From positions 18,352,001 to 18,416,000 of the forward strand of contig NC_091047.1 of the NCBI RefSeq assembly GCF_963966145.1: a stretch of 64,000 nucleotides of DNA, given 5' to 3'. Under the pieces are notes generated by a model that had not been told where the DNA came from, did not search any database, and saw only the letters and a list, made by a program, of their open reading frames with translations. Each line of letters starts with the position of its first letter. Positions within the stretch are counted from its first letter, which is position 1. The position numbers and the translations under genes were made by a program. Positions 47,478 to 58,300 of this stretch are shown piece after piece. This DNA comes from Tenebrio molitor. Taxonomy: Eukaryota; Arthropoda; Insecta; Coleoptera; Tenebrionidae.

Positions 47478-47578
47478 AGTTTGTTGCATAGCAATTTATC
47501 GAGTGGCATTGTTAAAACAACCACGAGTCGTTAGACGAGTGGTTTTTGACCAATGTCACGAGATAAATTGGCAACAAA
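47478..47578. repeat. CGAG-type hairpin
   Basis: The arms GTTTGTTGCATAGCAATTTA.. and ..TAAATTGGCAACAAAC, each followed inward by CGAG or CACGAG, enclose a loop with two more CGAGT words. A 29-bp tandem duplication (..CTTCGCGATTTCATTG..) lies downstream at 47748-47806. Confidence 0.55.
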
Positions 47579-47809
47579 CTAGTAAATCAATCGTAAAATT
47601 TTGCCAGGCAAAATTTGACCACGAATGGTATTCGGAGGACTATTTCATGAATAAGAACGTTTCTGTTCATTCATTTTAGACACATTTTTGACTTTTTATT
47701 CGATTGTCATATTATTACTATGACAAAAATTTTGCCATATGAAAACACTCTAGCTTCGCGATTTCATTGGACCATACCTCTAACTTCGCGATTTCATTGC
47801 ACCATAGGG

Positions 47810-48362
47810 TCTGGCAAAACTTTGATTAGATTAATTTTTCCAGTTAAAATTTTGTATTCATTGTTGAGCGACGGAATATGATTGGTTGAAACAACTATGA
47901 ATGAAATAGTCAGATATAAAAAATTAGGTCATGTTATTTTTGGCAAAATTAATTCCAGAATACAAACTTTAACGTTAGGTAATTATCTATTAATAATACA
48001 GTTATTAAAAACACAATTATTAAAAACAATTTGAGAATCTGACAGGAGTAACATGCAATTTTAATCACTTTTGACAGATGACAGAGTAGCAGGACGTTTT
48101 AATCGCGATAAACATTTTTGATTGGATAAAACCAAGCGCTCTGATTGGCTGAACACGCATGTTTGATGTACGTGGGAATTAATCATTTTTTTGCGCGATT
48201 GTACTCTATTTGGTTGTTTACCACGTCTGTTTCCAAGACGGTAAGCTCTGTTTACTCGTTGCTAACGATAAACTCGACGGTAAGTAATTTTTGGTGTTCT
48301 AGAACGGTAAGTAAAGTTTATTCAAAATTAATCGATTATTATAATAATTTTTATGTAGACAT
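47810..48362. other. AT-rich sequence without recognised features
   Basis: This lies downstream (minus strand) of the tandem-repeat gene. Nothing identifiable was seen. Confidence 0.4.
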
Positions 48363-49236
48363 AAGTTGAAGACAAGATGTGGGGGCACTTTCTGGAAACT
48401 CATAAAGCTCTTGTAGTCGGCTTTCCTTGGCGCTGCAATGAAGTAGCATTAGCAAACTTGCCGCGACATTGGCATTGTCAAAATTTTCATACCCCACATT
48501 TTCCTTGTCTTCTTGATTAGGTACACATTGAGGTCGTTGGTTTCGAAAAAAAATCCTTCTATGTAGACAGAAGTTGAAGACAAGATGTTAGCACTTTCTG
48601 GAAACTCACACGGCTCTTGTAGTCGGCTTTCCTTGGCGCTGCAACGAAATAGCATTAGCAAACTGCCGCGACATTGGCATTGTCAAAATTTTCATACCCC
48701 GCATTTTCCTTGTCTTCTTGATTACACATTGAGATCGTTGGTTTCAAAAATTCTTTATTTATGTAGACGAAAGTTGAAGACAAGATGGTAGCACTTTCTG
48801 GAAACTCACACGGCTCTTGTAGTCGGCCTACCTTGCCACTGCAACGAAACAATTTTAGTAACAGACTTGCCGCGAGATTAGAATTGTCAAAATGTCCATA
48901 CCCCGGATTTTCCTTGTCTTCTTGATTACATATTGAGTTCGCTGGTTTCGAAAATTCTTGATTTATGTAGACAGAAGTTGAAGACAAGATGTTAGCACTC
49001 TCTGGAAACTCACGCGGCTCTTGTGGTCGGCATTCCTTGCCGCTGCAATGAAATAATATTAGCGAACTTGCCGCGACATTAGTATTATCAAAATTTTCAT
49101 ACCACAAATTTTCCTTGTCTTCTTAATTACACGTTGACGTCGTTAGTTTCAAAAATTCTTTATTTGTGACGCACCCCACATTCAAAGTTTCTTCTACAAC
49201 ATCCACTTCGTTTTCGGAATCACTAATATCACGCAT
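48363..49236 (-). pseudogene. Tandem-repeat protein gene, unknown family, damaged
   Basis: About four direct DNA repeats with spacings of 208, 200 and 204 bp encode on the minus strand a repeated unit of about 68 residues. Its conserved words are QEDKEN, GYENFDNANVAA, LFRCSGKE, QEPCEFPESANILSSTSVYI and NKEFLKPT. A unique acidic N-terminus precedes them from ATG 49236 (MRDISDSENEVDVVEETL). Codon 38 is TAA where the other units have CAA (CNQED). Reading then continues open for 156 codons to 48655, where one missing base shifts the frame. The last units are frameshifted again. No transmembrane segment or known domain is seen. I do not recognise it. It may be a young host gene, a repeat-expanded transposon ORF, or a satellite that happens to stay open. 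Confidence 0.5.
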
Positions 49237-50574
49237 TTTACTGCTTGTTTTTCAACACAACTGGCGAAATTTGCGCACAAAAACTGCAATGGCGGTAGTT
49301 GTTTGCAGATTGCCTTAGAAACGCGATACAAAAATCGACATTGTGGCAACACGATGTGAAGGGTATAAACACGTATTGCATTGGGCCTATTCTAGATGTG
49401 AATGTTTTGTAATAAATATTCAATCGCGCAAAAAATCTCATAAGCAGCAAGCTCCTCCTCCAAACAATTGTCTTCGATCCGTACATTGTCATTACCGTTC
49501 TTTATACTTAATATACTATAATACAACCTGTAAAAACTCAGTCTGCTTAGATTATTCCTTTGTTCGATTTAAACTTTCGCATGAGATCGTTAAACTTATG
49601 AGTCTATATACAGCATAATTATAAGTGTTTCTAAGGTCAAAGTGTTGTGGAAATTTGCCACTTACAGTTCACGGTTACCTATACAGTTTAAAAATTTTGG
49701 TAATTGGTTGCCATAACCAAGGGACTTTAGATAATGTCATTTAAAATAAAAAATGTGCTGCAGGAGGTAATATTAAAAATAACGCTATTGTTGTTTTAAC
49801 TGACTCAAAACACAATAATTTACACAGAAGAAGCGGCAAATGTATACGCCTACGTATAAATCACAGCCAACTACCTACGCTGTTAGAAATATTGACAATA
49901 ACCCTGTACTGCACTGCACTGTACATAAAACTTAGTACTTGACATGTTTTGTTAATTTCATTCAATTCTTTTGAACAGATTTTTTTTACGATTTTTTTTT
50001 AAATGTATTAAAAAAATCAAGTTAGAAGACCAATTAGTACATATCCAGACAATTAACTTTTCTTCTCAATCGAGCGTTTAATTATAACTTTCACATGTGC
50101 ATAAAAAGTAGGCCAACAAAAGTTGTATCGATTATATGTTTATTATTTATAATATTAAGAACTGCTTATATTCTCAGTACATAAGCGTTTTGCAGTCTTA
50201 CCGCTCTAGTTAATGTCTTGTAATGTAGGTATTAATTTGGTAGTTTATAAGTTTTTTAATAACTAAATAGCTTTAAGATGAATTAACTTTGTTACTTATT
50301 ATTTTCATTAAATACAAAGGAGTCTGCATTGCGTGTGACAGGATTCTGAGCTTTTCCAGAGGGCCATCTATCGGTATTTTGTCGTTCTGTTGAATAAATT
50401 TAAAGCGTATTCTACTACACCTTTAGTTTGAAAAAATTTCAGTAGATAGACCACAAAAATATAGTTGGTATGGCCCCTACAAGTTACAACTAGGTTATGG
50501 TAGATGTCTACTGACATCGTGGTCCAAACATGACATTTAAAAAGTAACCAGCAGTGTATAGTTGGTTGCATATA
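49237..50574. other. Upstream region of the repeat gene, otherwise unassigned
   Basis: Directly upstream (minus strand) is slightly GC-richer sequence to about 49500 that could hold the leader and promoter. The remainder is AT-rich. The word TATGGCCCCTACAA at 50469 recurs at 51458 and, inverted, at 53824. Confidence 0.35.
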
Positions 50575-51428
50575 CCGGGTGTATTATGAAAAATCTTTGG
50601 TGCTATAACTTCCTTATTTTGTATCCAATTTTAATAAATGATACGTTAAACAAAATCGTTTTAGAAACACTATAGCCCGACATGCTATGATTTTTTTTTG
50701 ACATTATATTTTTTGACACACAGCAGCTAACTTTGTTTTTTTAAGTTGCACTGTATACTTTTTTATCTTTATTCTAATAGATGTTTATCTTCTGAATACA
50801 CAAACATTAAATAAAAAATCAAAAATTTATTTTTAATTAAAAAAAAATGGAATTTCCAAAAATCAAGTAACCATAACTTTACTATAGCAAATGTTCCAAA
50901 TTACCTCCATTCTCTCTAAGGCACATTCGACACCTTCCACTGACGCCCATTGCGGCGTTAAATAAAAATTCTGGTGGTATTTGTTCACATACTGCTACGA
51001 TTCTTCTTACTAAATCATTTCTGTTATCGGCCAGAGCCAAGTAGACATTGTCTTGAATGTCCATAGCTCTCTTAGTCACTTTGCAAAATTAGAATGCACT
51101 TTTATTACTGTTTAATGTGACTGCTTGATTTAAAGAAAAATACATTGTTTTTTAATTTCTTCTTTTTGTTTCTATGCATGAGCATGAGCATGGTTGTTTA
51201 CATTTTCATATTCAAAATAAAAATCTATAAAACTGAGAAAAAAAAGTTAATAGTGCAATTTGAAAAAAAAAGTTGACTATCATCAGTCAAAAACAGAACT
51301 CAAGAACAAATATTGGATCAATTCAAATTGTAGGCCATTTAAAACGATTTTGTTTGACACATCATTTATTAAAATCGTATGAAAAATAAGGAAGTTGCAG
51401 CACCAAAGATTTTTCGTAATACACCCGG
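50575..51428. mobile_element. CCGGGTGTATTATGAAAAAT element with transposase remnant
   Basis: The inverted ends CCGGGTGTATTATGAAAAAT.. and the complement are flanked by TA (50573-50574 and 51429-51430). Inverted homology extends more than 100 bp (..GGTGCTATAACTTCCTTATT.., ..AACAAAATCGTTTTA..). The 854-bp interior keeps the last 65 codons of a transposase (next entry), so this is an internally deleted DNA transposon. Confidence 0.9.
50882..51079 (-). pseudogene. Transposase C-terminal remnant inside 50575-51428
   Basis: The 65-codon tail ..DLVRRIVAVCEQIPPEFL..CLRENGGNLEHLL and its stop match the C-terminal signature (..R.C...NGGHFEHLL) of Tc1/mariner-group transposases of insects. The DDE core is absent. 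It identifies which enzyme group mobilised elements with this kind of terminus. Confidence 0.75.
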
Positions 51429-51774
51429 TATGTGCATTTAAAAAAATAATTTTAATTATGGCCCCTACAACTACGGTCATTGTAAATAAATCAATTGTAT
51501 GTAAATAAATCAATAAATCAACACTTAGCACGACGCTGAAGAATTTTCGGGATTCTGTATAAGGTAAATCCTTCTCATTTCTATTTTTACAATTAATAAT
51601 GAAACAACTGGGCATTTTTATTTACAATAAGTGGTTTTATTACAATAATTATTTTACAACGCAATGACAGTATGAAGTGACAGAACAAGTAATCAAATTG
51701 AAATCATAGCCGCCTTTATTGATGACAAATCTAAATAGTTAACATAATATTTATAGGTAATTTATTTTTTTGTT

Positions 51775-52070
51775 CGACACTGTCAGAATTTGAGAATTTT
51801 CTCCTATGTGAACGGATTGTGATAAATGTCACAACCTGTCAAAACGAAACGTCAAGCTAATTTTAAAGATTTAAGCGTTTTGGAGCCTTTAAGGGGCTCG
51901 TCGAACAAAAAAACGTTGTATTCAACTCGTTCGTGTGTAAATTGGGCCTTTTTTGGCACTCGTGGGCCTTTAAAACTCTCGTTTCACTCGCGTTTTAAAA
52001 TGGTCCACTCGTGCCAAAAAAGGCCCAATTTACACACAAACTCGTCAAATAAACTACCATTTCACTCTAT
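51775..52070. repeat. GTTCGACAC repeat, long copy, with inserted CGAG hairpin
   Basis: The flanks match 26887-27055. In this copy a hairpin (51933-52042) with arms GTGTGTAAATTGGGCCTTTT.. and ..AAAAGGCCCAATTTACACAC and a CACTCGTG/TTTCACTCGCG loop separates the two sides. A similar hairpin starts at 63130. Confidence 0.7.
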
Positions 52071-52072
52071 AT

Positions 52073-53148
52073 GCCATTCACGATGTTTTGGCATAAGGGG
52101 AGGCCATGGAAAAAGTGCATTTAAGTTGGCAGTAAAGCTGTCTGTTGAATTAGGTTATGTTTTTCTAAATTTGAGGTTATAAACTGCGTCATTGTCTAGT
52201 GCATTGTTGTCAGTTTTACTAGTTTGCAATATAACAATACTCACACATTTTTAATCCAATTTAACAAAACAGGAAACTGACTTGAACAGACTACAGAATA
52301 ATACGGACCGGGACCGAAAGACGAAGTGGCTCCTGTTAATTTATGTACCACTTAGATAACCCACCTATACAGTGTCTTAACCAACCAGTTAGTAACTTCT
52401 CAATGAATTTTTCATTTTAGCCAAAACATTCCTAGAACTAGATTGTATAAAATCTTGTACCTACTTATTAAGCCTTACTTTATTCGAATCTTTCTGCAAA
52501 ATATTTACACACCCATCGTCTATGACAAAAAAGAACAAAACTATTCAACTTCGATAATTTCATTAGAAAATTCTGAATCATCATTACCTGCATCAAAATC
52601 TCAATCAAATTCCGACTCAGATTCTCCTAATGAAATTATTAAAGGAAGAACGTTTTCAAATGAAAGATTTCACATTAATTTTGCCCAATCTTCCGAAATA
52701 AGTTCTTCACAATATCTACAAAAATATTGGCAAATTTCAGGAGTATATTTCAAAATAGACTCAAGCCATAAATTCACAACTATCGCAAAGTTATAATAGG
52801 TCTTACAAAACCCCTGTGTCATTTCAATTGGGTCGTTGTTTCTTCCTTCACTATCCGTGCTACATATTTATCTTGTACTCACCTACGATTCAATTTATAC
52901 ACAAAAAGAACTTGACTTCATTGTAACCTACTGAAAATATGTTCTGCAGTCTAATACAAACACCATCAATACATTTTAAAGTCTCTTGATTATGATTACG
53001 GTAAATTCGGCAACATGTTACGTTCATTTTGATAGGTCCGCATGTCAGGCACTTTAGTGACAGCAGAGATGACAGAAATCAAACATGTATCCAACGTTAA
53101 AAAATAAAATCATAGCCTCCCCTTATGCCAAAACATCGTGAATGGTAT
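52073..53148 (+). mobile_element. 1.08-kb DNA transposon, CATTCACGAT ends, copy 2
   Basis: This is the inverse-orientation sister of 18739-19769, with ends GCCATTCACGATGTTTTGGC.. and ..ATCGTGAATGGTA. The internal frame (52443-52796, 117 codons) begins MYKILYLLIKPYFIRIFLQN and is nearly identical to that of copy 1 over its first 90 residues. It then diverges because of small insertions (about 40 bp after SSSQY). Conservation of the frame between copies is notable. Confidence 0.85.
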
Positions 53149-53151
53149 ATA

Positions 53152-53392
53152 CTGGGTGATCAAGAAGGACTGTTTAAGTTGGTAGTACAATTAAGAAAAT
53201 TTTTTAATTCGGTTATTTATAACACTGCAACTGGATATGTTTTGTTGGTTTATTTGACAAATATCTGATATAGGTATATCATTAATAACGACAAGCCACC
53301 AACAATCGGAAGTTACTCCTGTTATACGATTTAAAATACGATCCAGTGTTACCAACTTAAACAGTCCTTCTTGATCACCCCGTAGAAACATT
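53152..53392. mobile_element. CTGGGTGATCAAGAAGGACT MITE
   Basis: The inverted ends CTGGGTGATCAAGAAGGACT.. and ..AGTCCTTCTTGATCACCCCG are flanked by TA (53150-53151 and 53393-53394). It sits directly against the end of the preceding transposon. Confidence 0.85.
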
Positions 53393-53545
53393 TTGATAAT
53401 TAACAATTTTATTTAAACACAAATAGTGCCAATTTTGACAATAAAAGTGCATCCAATTATTATCAATCGAAAAACGCCCCTAGGAACCAGGATGAAGCAA
53501 ACTCTATTTAATATACATACTAACTTTAGTCGGTACCATAACGTA

Positions 53546-53819
53546 TTGGGTGATTCAAAATGATTGTGGCCAAGTATGGCAACTATGTACGAAAATGTAT
53601 GTGGCAACTGTGTGGGTAGGGTAGAGTTGATATTTCTTTGACAGTTCATAGTCGCGCAATTTTGAAAACTGTCATATCAATGTGTAATGATTACAAAAAA
53701 ATCAAATGCACGCTTATGAAATGTCATACAAATGACAACTCTACCTCATCCACACAGTTGCCACATAAATTTTGGTACATAGTTGCCATACTTGGCCACA
53801 ATAATTTTGAATCACCCAA
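53546..53819. mobile_element. TTGGGTGATTC MITE, copy 4 (complete)
   Basis: Both ends are intact with TA on each side (53544-53545 and 53820-53821). It has the same interior as copies 1-3 and is the best-preserved member for defining the family. Confidence 0.9.
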
Positions 53820-53950
53820 TAGTTGTAGGGGCCATAATATTTAGATGATATTTGGTATTGTGAAAAAAATATAACGAGTAAGCCATGACTATTGTGGTTC
53901 GAGTTCTCTAACTTCTCATAGAAAATACAGTCATAATCTAAAGATATGTA

Positions 53951-54206
53951 CAGTCACGGCCACGGAATTTCGTCAGTCGTTGTCATTCAACTGACATTAG
54001 CTGTAAAAGAGGTTTTATATATTTCTAACCCCACATTGACACATTTTTGACATGGATGTCAATTTGTCAATCAATATTTATTGTGCGTGACAGAATTTCT
54101 GTCACAAAAATTTTGAATGTCAGTCATAATGACAATAAAGCTTAGGTTACACAAGTTTTTTCGAATTGACAGTAAAATAACTGACGAAATTCCGTGGCCG
54201 TAACTG
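53951..54206. mobile_element. CAGTCACGGCCACGGAATTT MITE, intact copy
   Basis: The ends CAGTCACGGCCACGGAATTT.. and the complement are flanked by TA (53949-53950 and 54207-54208). The interior contains a GTGACAGAATTTCTGTCAC palindrome. It is related to the decayed copy at 5659-5909. Confidence 0.9.
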
Positions 54207-54208
54207 TA

Positions 54209-54422
54209 CAGTCGATGGACAAGTAAAATGGGACATTTAAAATTTAATCAATACAAATCAGACTATCGAATTGTCAATATATTTGTCAGTGTCTATACAA
54301 TATAGGTCATACCAAAGTTAACCTATTTGTGATAAAGCCGTTATTAAACGATGCCACTTTGTAAATTTTGACTTATGTGATTGTCATTTTTGTCCCAGTT
54401 TTAAGTATTTGTCCATCGACTG
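54209..54422. mobile_element. CAGTCGATGGACAAGTAAAA MITE
   Basis: The inverted ends CAGTCGATGGACAAGTA.. and ..TATTTGTCCATCGACTG are 214 bp end to end. It is separated from the preceding element by a single shared TA (54207-54208) and has its second TA at 54423-54424. Confidence 0.85.
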
Positions 54423-54488
54423 TACCAATGTAGGTACTTGTAGATTTTTATTTTATCTCAAGTGGGACAAGACGTGCAATATCATACT

Positions 54489-54864
54489 GTGCGATCAACA
54501 ATTACCGCCTCGGCTATGACTTTGATGGTGTCAGATGTTTCGTATCTTTGCAAACTTCAGCTAATAAACGTCAAACAATTATCAATCAAAAATTTAACGC
54601 AAAAATGATTTTTACTTCAGGACATAAAAGATTCATCACTGAATTTTACTTTCGTAATGGTGTTTTCAGTAACGGAGAATGGACATACAGCGCGTGGCCT
54701 CTTTGACTGATTTTCGGCAAAAATTTCCAAATTTAAGTTGAAACAGGTATATGCAACCAAAAATACTTCCGTGCATTCTGCATCCGTGCATCTGAACGTT
54801 GGATTTGGACATGCGTCCAAAATCCCAAAGGCTCTTATTTGATCTAAATAATTGTTGATCGCAC
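54489..54864 (+). mobile_element. GTGCGATCAACAATTA element with transposase N-terminus
   Basis: Perfect 16-bp inverted ends (GTGCGATCAACAATTA) enclose 376 bp. On the plus strand, ATG 54605 opens ..FTSGHKRFITEFYFRNGVF.. and NGEWTYS. This resembles the helix-turn-helix start (DUF4817-like) found at the N-terminus of insect Tc1/mariner-group transposases. It is interrupted by stops after 33 codons. This is a deletion derivative. Confidence 0.6.
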
Positions 54865-55363
54865 GTTTATTCCCTTCGTCTCATCCTCAAAACGCTACGG
54901 TTGACTTCAAAAAAATGGAGAATAGTCAGATTTTATTAAATTTTTATAGTTTGAAACAGCCTTTTAGAATTTAGGTTAAAAAACTGCACTTATGTGTCAG
55001 AAATTCTACTGTCAAACAGACACAAATTGACATAAATTGACAAATTAAATTTCCAATTCACATTAGGTCAAATTTCATTTCCCGTTTTTTTTTTTTAAGC
55101 CATGATTAAGTACTATCGCGGCCAAAATACTTTGGTCGTCACTTTTTGACACTTCAAATGTAAATAAAGCATTAATGTCAATATACACGACAATTTTAAA
55201 TTGTTGTTGTATGTATATTTAATACCTATACAGGTTTATAAATTATCCGATTTTCGACATTTCCCACTAACTCAATAAAATACAATAAAATATAATATAA
55301 TAACTAAAACTAACTAACTAAATAATTCAAAACAATAACAAATTAGCAGCTTTCCAAATACAA

Positions 55364-58300
55364 TTATCCCTCCCCACATATTGTCCCTCTTCTCCACTCA
55401 ACCTTCTTCATCCATTCGATCCCTCTTCCGTCCTCATTCAACATTTCTTCTCTACTTTCCTCTCTCTCTCTCAATTCTACGCATTCATTCAACATATGTT
55501 CTATCGTCTCCTTTTTTTCTCCACACATCCTGCACACTCTAATCCTATCCTCATTCCAATATTTATTCTCTCTCTCCTCATTTCCACACCTAAATCTTGC
55601 TATTATCACTCTCTCCTTTCTACTCTCTCTTCCTAGGTACTTTGGTAGTTCTTCCGTTATTATTTTTTCATACTTCCCATTGTACCTAGATTCCCTAATT
55701 CTCGTTCTTCTTTCCTGCACTTGCACATCTCTGTCTCTCTGCACCAATTCATATGTCATTGCTCTGCCTCCCTCTCGCATTCTTTCTATCTCCGCTCCTG
55801 CATAACCATTTCTTTCGAAATATGCCTCCCTCTCTTTCCATACCCCTTTTCCTATTTCTTTCCTTTTTTCTTTCAGACACTCTTGCAAAATTCTACACTC
55901 TCCTCTCTCTATCAACCTCTCCTCAAATCTTATTGCTCTCTTTCCTGCTTCTATTCTTATTCCATCCCTTTTTGTTTCCTCCATCACTATATAGCCCGGT
56001 GTCTCTCTATCTACTCCTAGCACCCATTTCAAATATTTTCCTTGCACCCCTTCCAACCCTTCTTGCTCTCTCCATCCCCATATTTCCGCTCCATACATCA
56101 TCACGCTTTTCACCAGACTATCAAACATCATTATTCTCCTTCTAAAGTCATGTCCAAATTTTCTCTCTCCTATCCCCCATACCGCTCCTATTATCTTATT
56201 CGCTTTTTTCACTAACTCTCTCACATGTGCTGCTGCTGTGTTTCTTTCATTCATCACATAACCTAAATACTTAAATTCTTTCACTTCTTCAATTTTATCC
56301 TTTTCCCATCTCCACTCATTTATTTTTCTCCTACCACCCCCCTTTCTAAACACCATCATCTTGGATTTCTCTACATTCACCGTCAACTTTTTCCTCCTCA
56401 TATATTTCTCCATATTTCCCAACATTTCTTTCATACCTTTCTCCTCTCTCGCTAGCACCACCAAATCATCCGCGTATGCCAAAGACCACACTTTTTCTTT
56501 GCCCACCACGACCCCCCCTGCCTGCCCCTTCCTGAACATCTCCTCTATATCTCCTATAAACGCTGCAAACAGGCTGGGGCTTAGTGGACAACCTTGTCTT
56601 ACTCCCTTATACGTCTTGAAACATTCACTCACTCTTCCATCCACTCTCACTCTACTTATCGTCTCTTCATATATCTCTTCTATTTTTGTTACCAGATGCT
56701 CATTTATCCCTTTCTTTCTCAAGTATTCCCACAGTAAGTCTCTTTCCACATTATCAAAAGCCGCCTTCAGGTCTACAAAAAATGCATATATCTTGCTACC
56801 CCTCTTTTTTATCTCATTTCCTATTATATGATTCAAGATATATACGTTGTCCATAGTCCCTCTACCTTTCCTAAATCCCGCCTGCCCGTCTGGTAACGCA
56901 CCCCGCTCATTCATTTCCTTCATCAGTCTTTCTTCCACAATCATCGCGTATACCTTATATGCCGTATTAAGGAGCGTGATCCCCCTGTAATTGCTGGCTG
57001 TATCCTTTTCTCCTTTCTTATATATGGGGCATATTATCCCCTCCTTCCACTCCTGGGGGAAGCCCTCTCCCTTCCACACTCCATTCATTATCTCTAACAA
57101 CCTATCAACTTCCCTTTCAGTTCCATACATCCACGATTCGTTCTGTATACCGTCCCTCCCCGGTGCCTTTTTCCTTTTCAGTTTTCTTAGTTGTTGCTCT
57201 AATTCTTCTTTTGTTATCTCTTCTATTTCTCCCACTCTGTGTTGTCTCTTTTCCTTTTCTTGTCTGTTTTCCTCACCCCCCAACAACTCACTGAAGTACT
57301 TTCTCCATTCCTCCATAGTAATTCTATCACTCACTATTTCTCCTTTTTTCTTTCTTTCCCTATTTATGTATCTCCACACCTCTTCTTCCGTCTTTATACC
57401 TTTCATCTTCATTTCTTCTTCCATCCGTTTCTTTTCCTTCTTCTCTTTGCATACTAATTTGTACCTCTTGCGTGCTCTCTTGTACTCTTCCTTCGTTGCT
57501 TTTTCTTTTTTCCAATTTCTGAGTTTCTTTCTTGCTGCTTGCTTCCCTTCCCTGCATTCTTTATCCCACCACTCGTTTTTCCACAGCCCCATCTTCTCTC
57601 TTATCTCTATCTCTTTTTTTTCTGTTGCATTTTTTACGTTCTCGCTCAGCTCCCTCACTTTTTCGTTTATTTCTCCTTCTTCGTATTTTGCCTCCCTAAG
57701 TCTTGCTCTATACTTTTCTTTTCCTTCTTCCGTCCAAATATTCTTCACAATTTTTCTTTTAACATCCTTCATACTTCTCTCTTTCTCTCTTCCTTTTGTC
57801 CTCACTTCCAATGGCATATGATCCGACTCCACTCTTTCTCCCACCTTAAATTCTTCTATTTTATCCCATGCTTCTTCATTCACCATAACATAATCAATAA
57901 CTGTCTCCCCTCTCGATCCAATATACGTGTACTCCCCTTTCTCGTCTCCTATGCAGTTTCCATTAAGTACGTCCCATCCTCTTTCTTCTACTAAGCTAAC
58001 CAGTTCTCTCCCTTCTGCGTTTTCTATTCCATCTTTTGTTGGTCTTCTTTCTATTGTTGCTTGTTGTTCTTCCATCCGCCTTCCTTTTTCCCCAATTCTT
58101 GCATTAAAATCCCCCCCAATCACCAGAGTTCCTTCTTCCTGCTCTTTTACTCGCTCTTCTATTATTCTCTTCGTTTCTTTCATACTTCTGCTGTATATTG
58201 TTACAATTCTCCATTTTCTCTGTTTTCTTTTTACCGTTCTTTCCATAAACCCTCTTTCTTCTTTTACTCCAGATCCGTTTTCTTCTTCCAGTCCCTTTTT

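Noticed and set aside
48363..49140. CRISPR-like regular repeats
   Set aside because: Units are ~200 bp head-to-tail copies with no unique spacers, in a eukaryotic genome. They are coding-type tandem repeats instead.
51283..51615. 110-codon minus-strand frame
   Set aside because: It starts outside and runs into the right arm of the CCGGGTG element, so it is not a coherent gene.
56991..57821. 276-codon plus-strand reading frame (and others at 55721-58681) across the LINE
   Set aside because: They are antisense shadows of ORF1/ORF2. The purine-rich coding strand makes the complement nearly free of stops. The translations are low-complexity Ser/Phe/Leu-rich with no domain.
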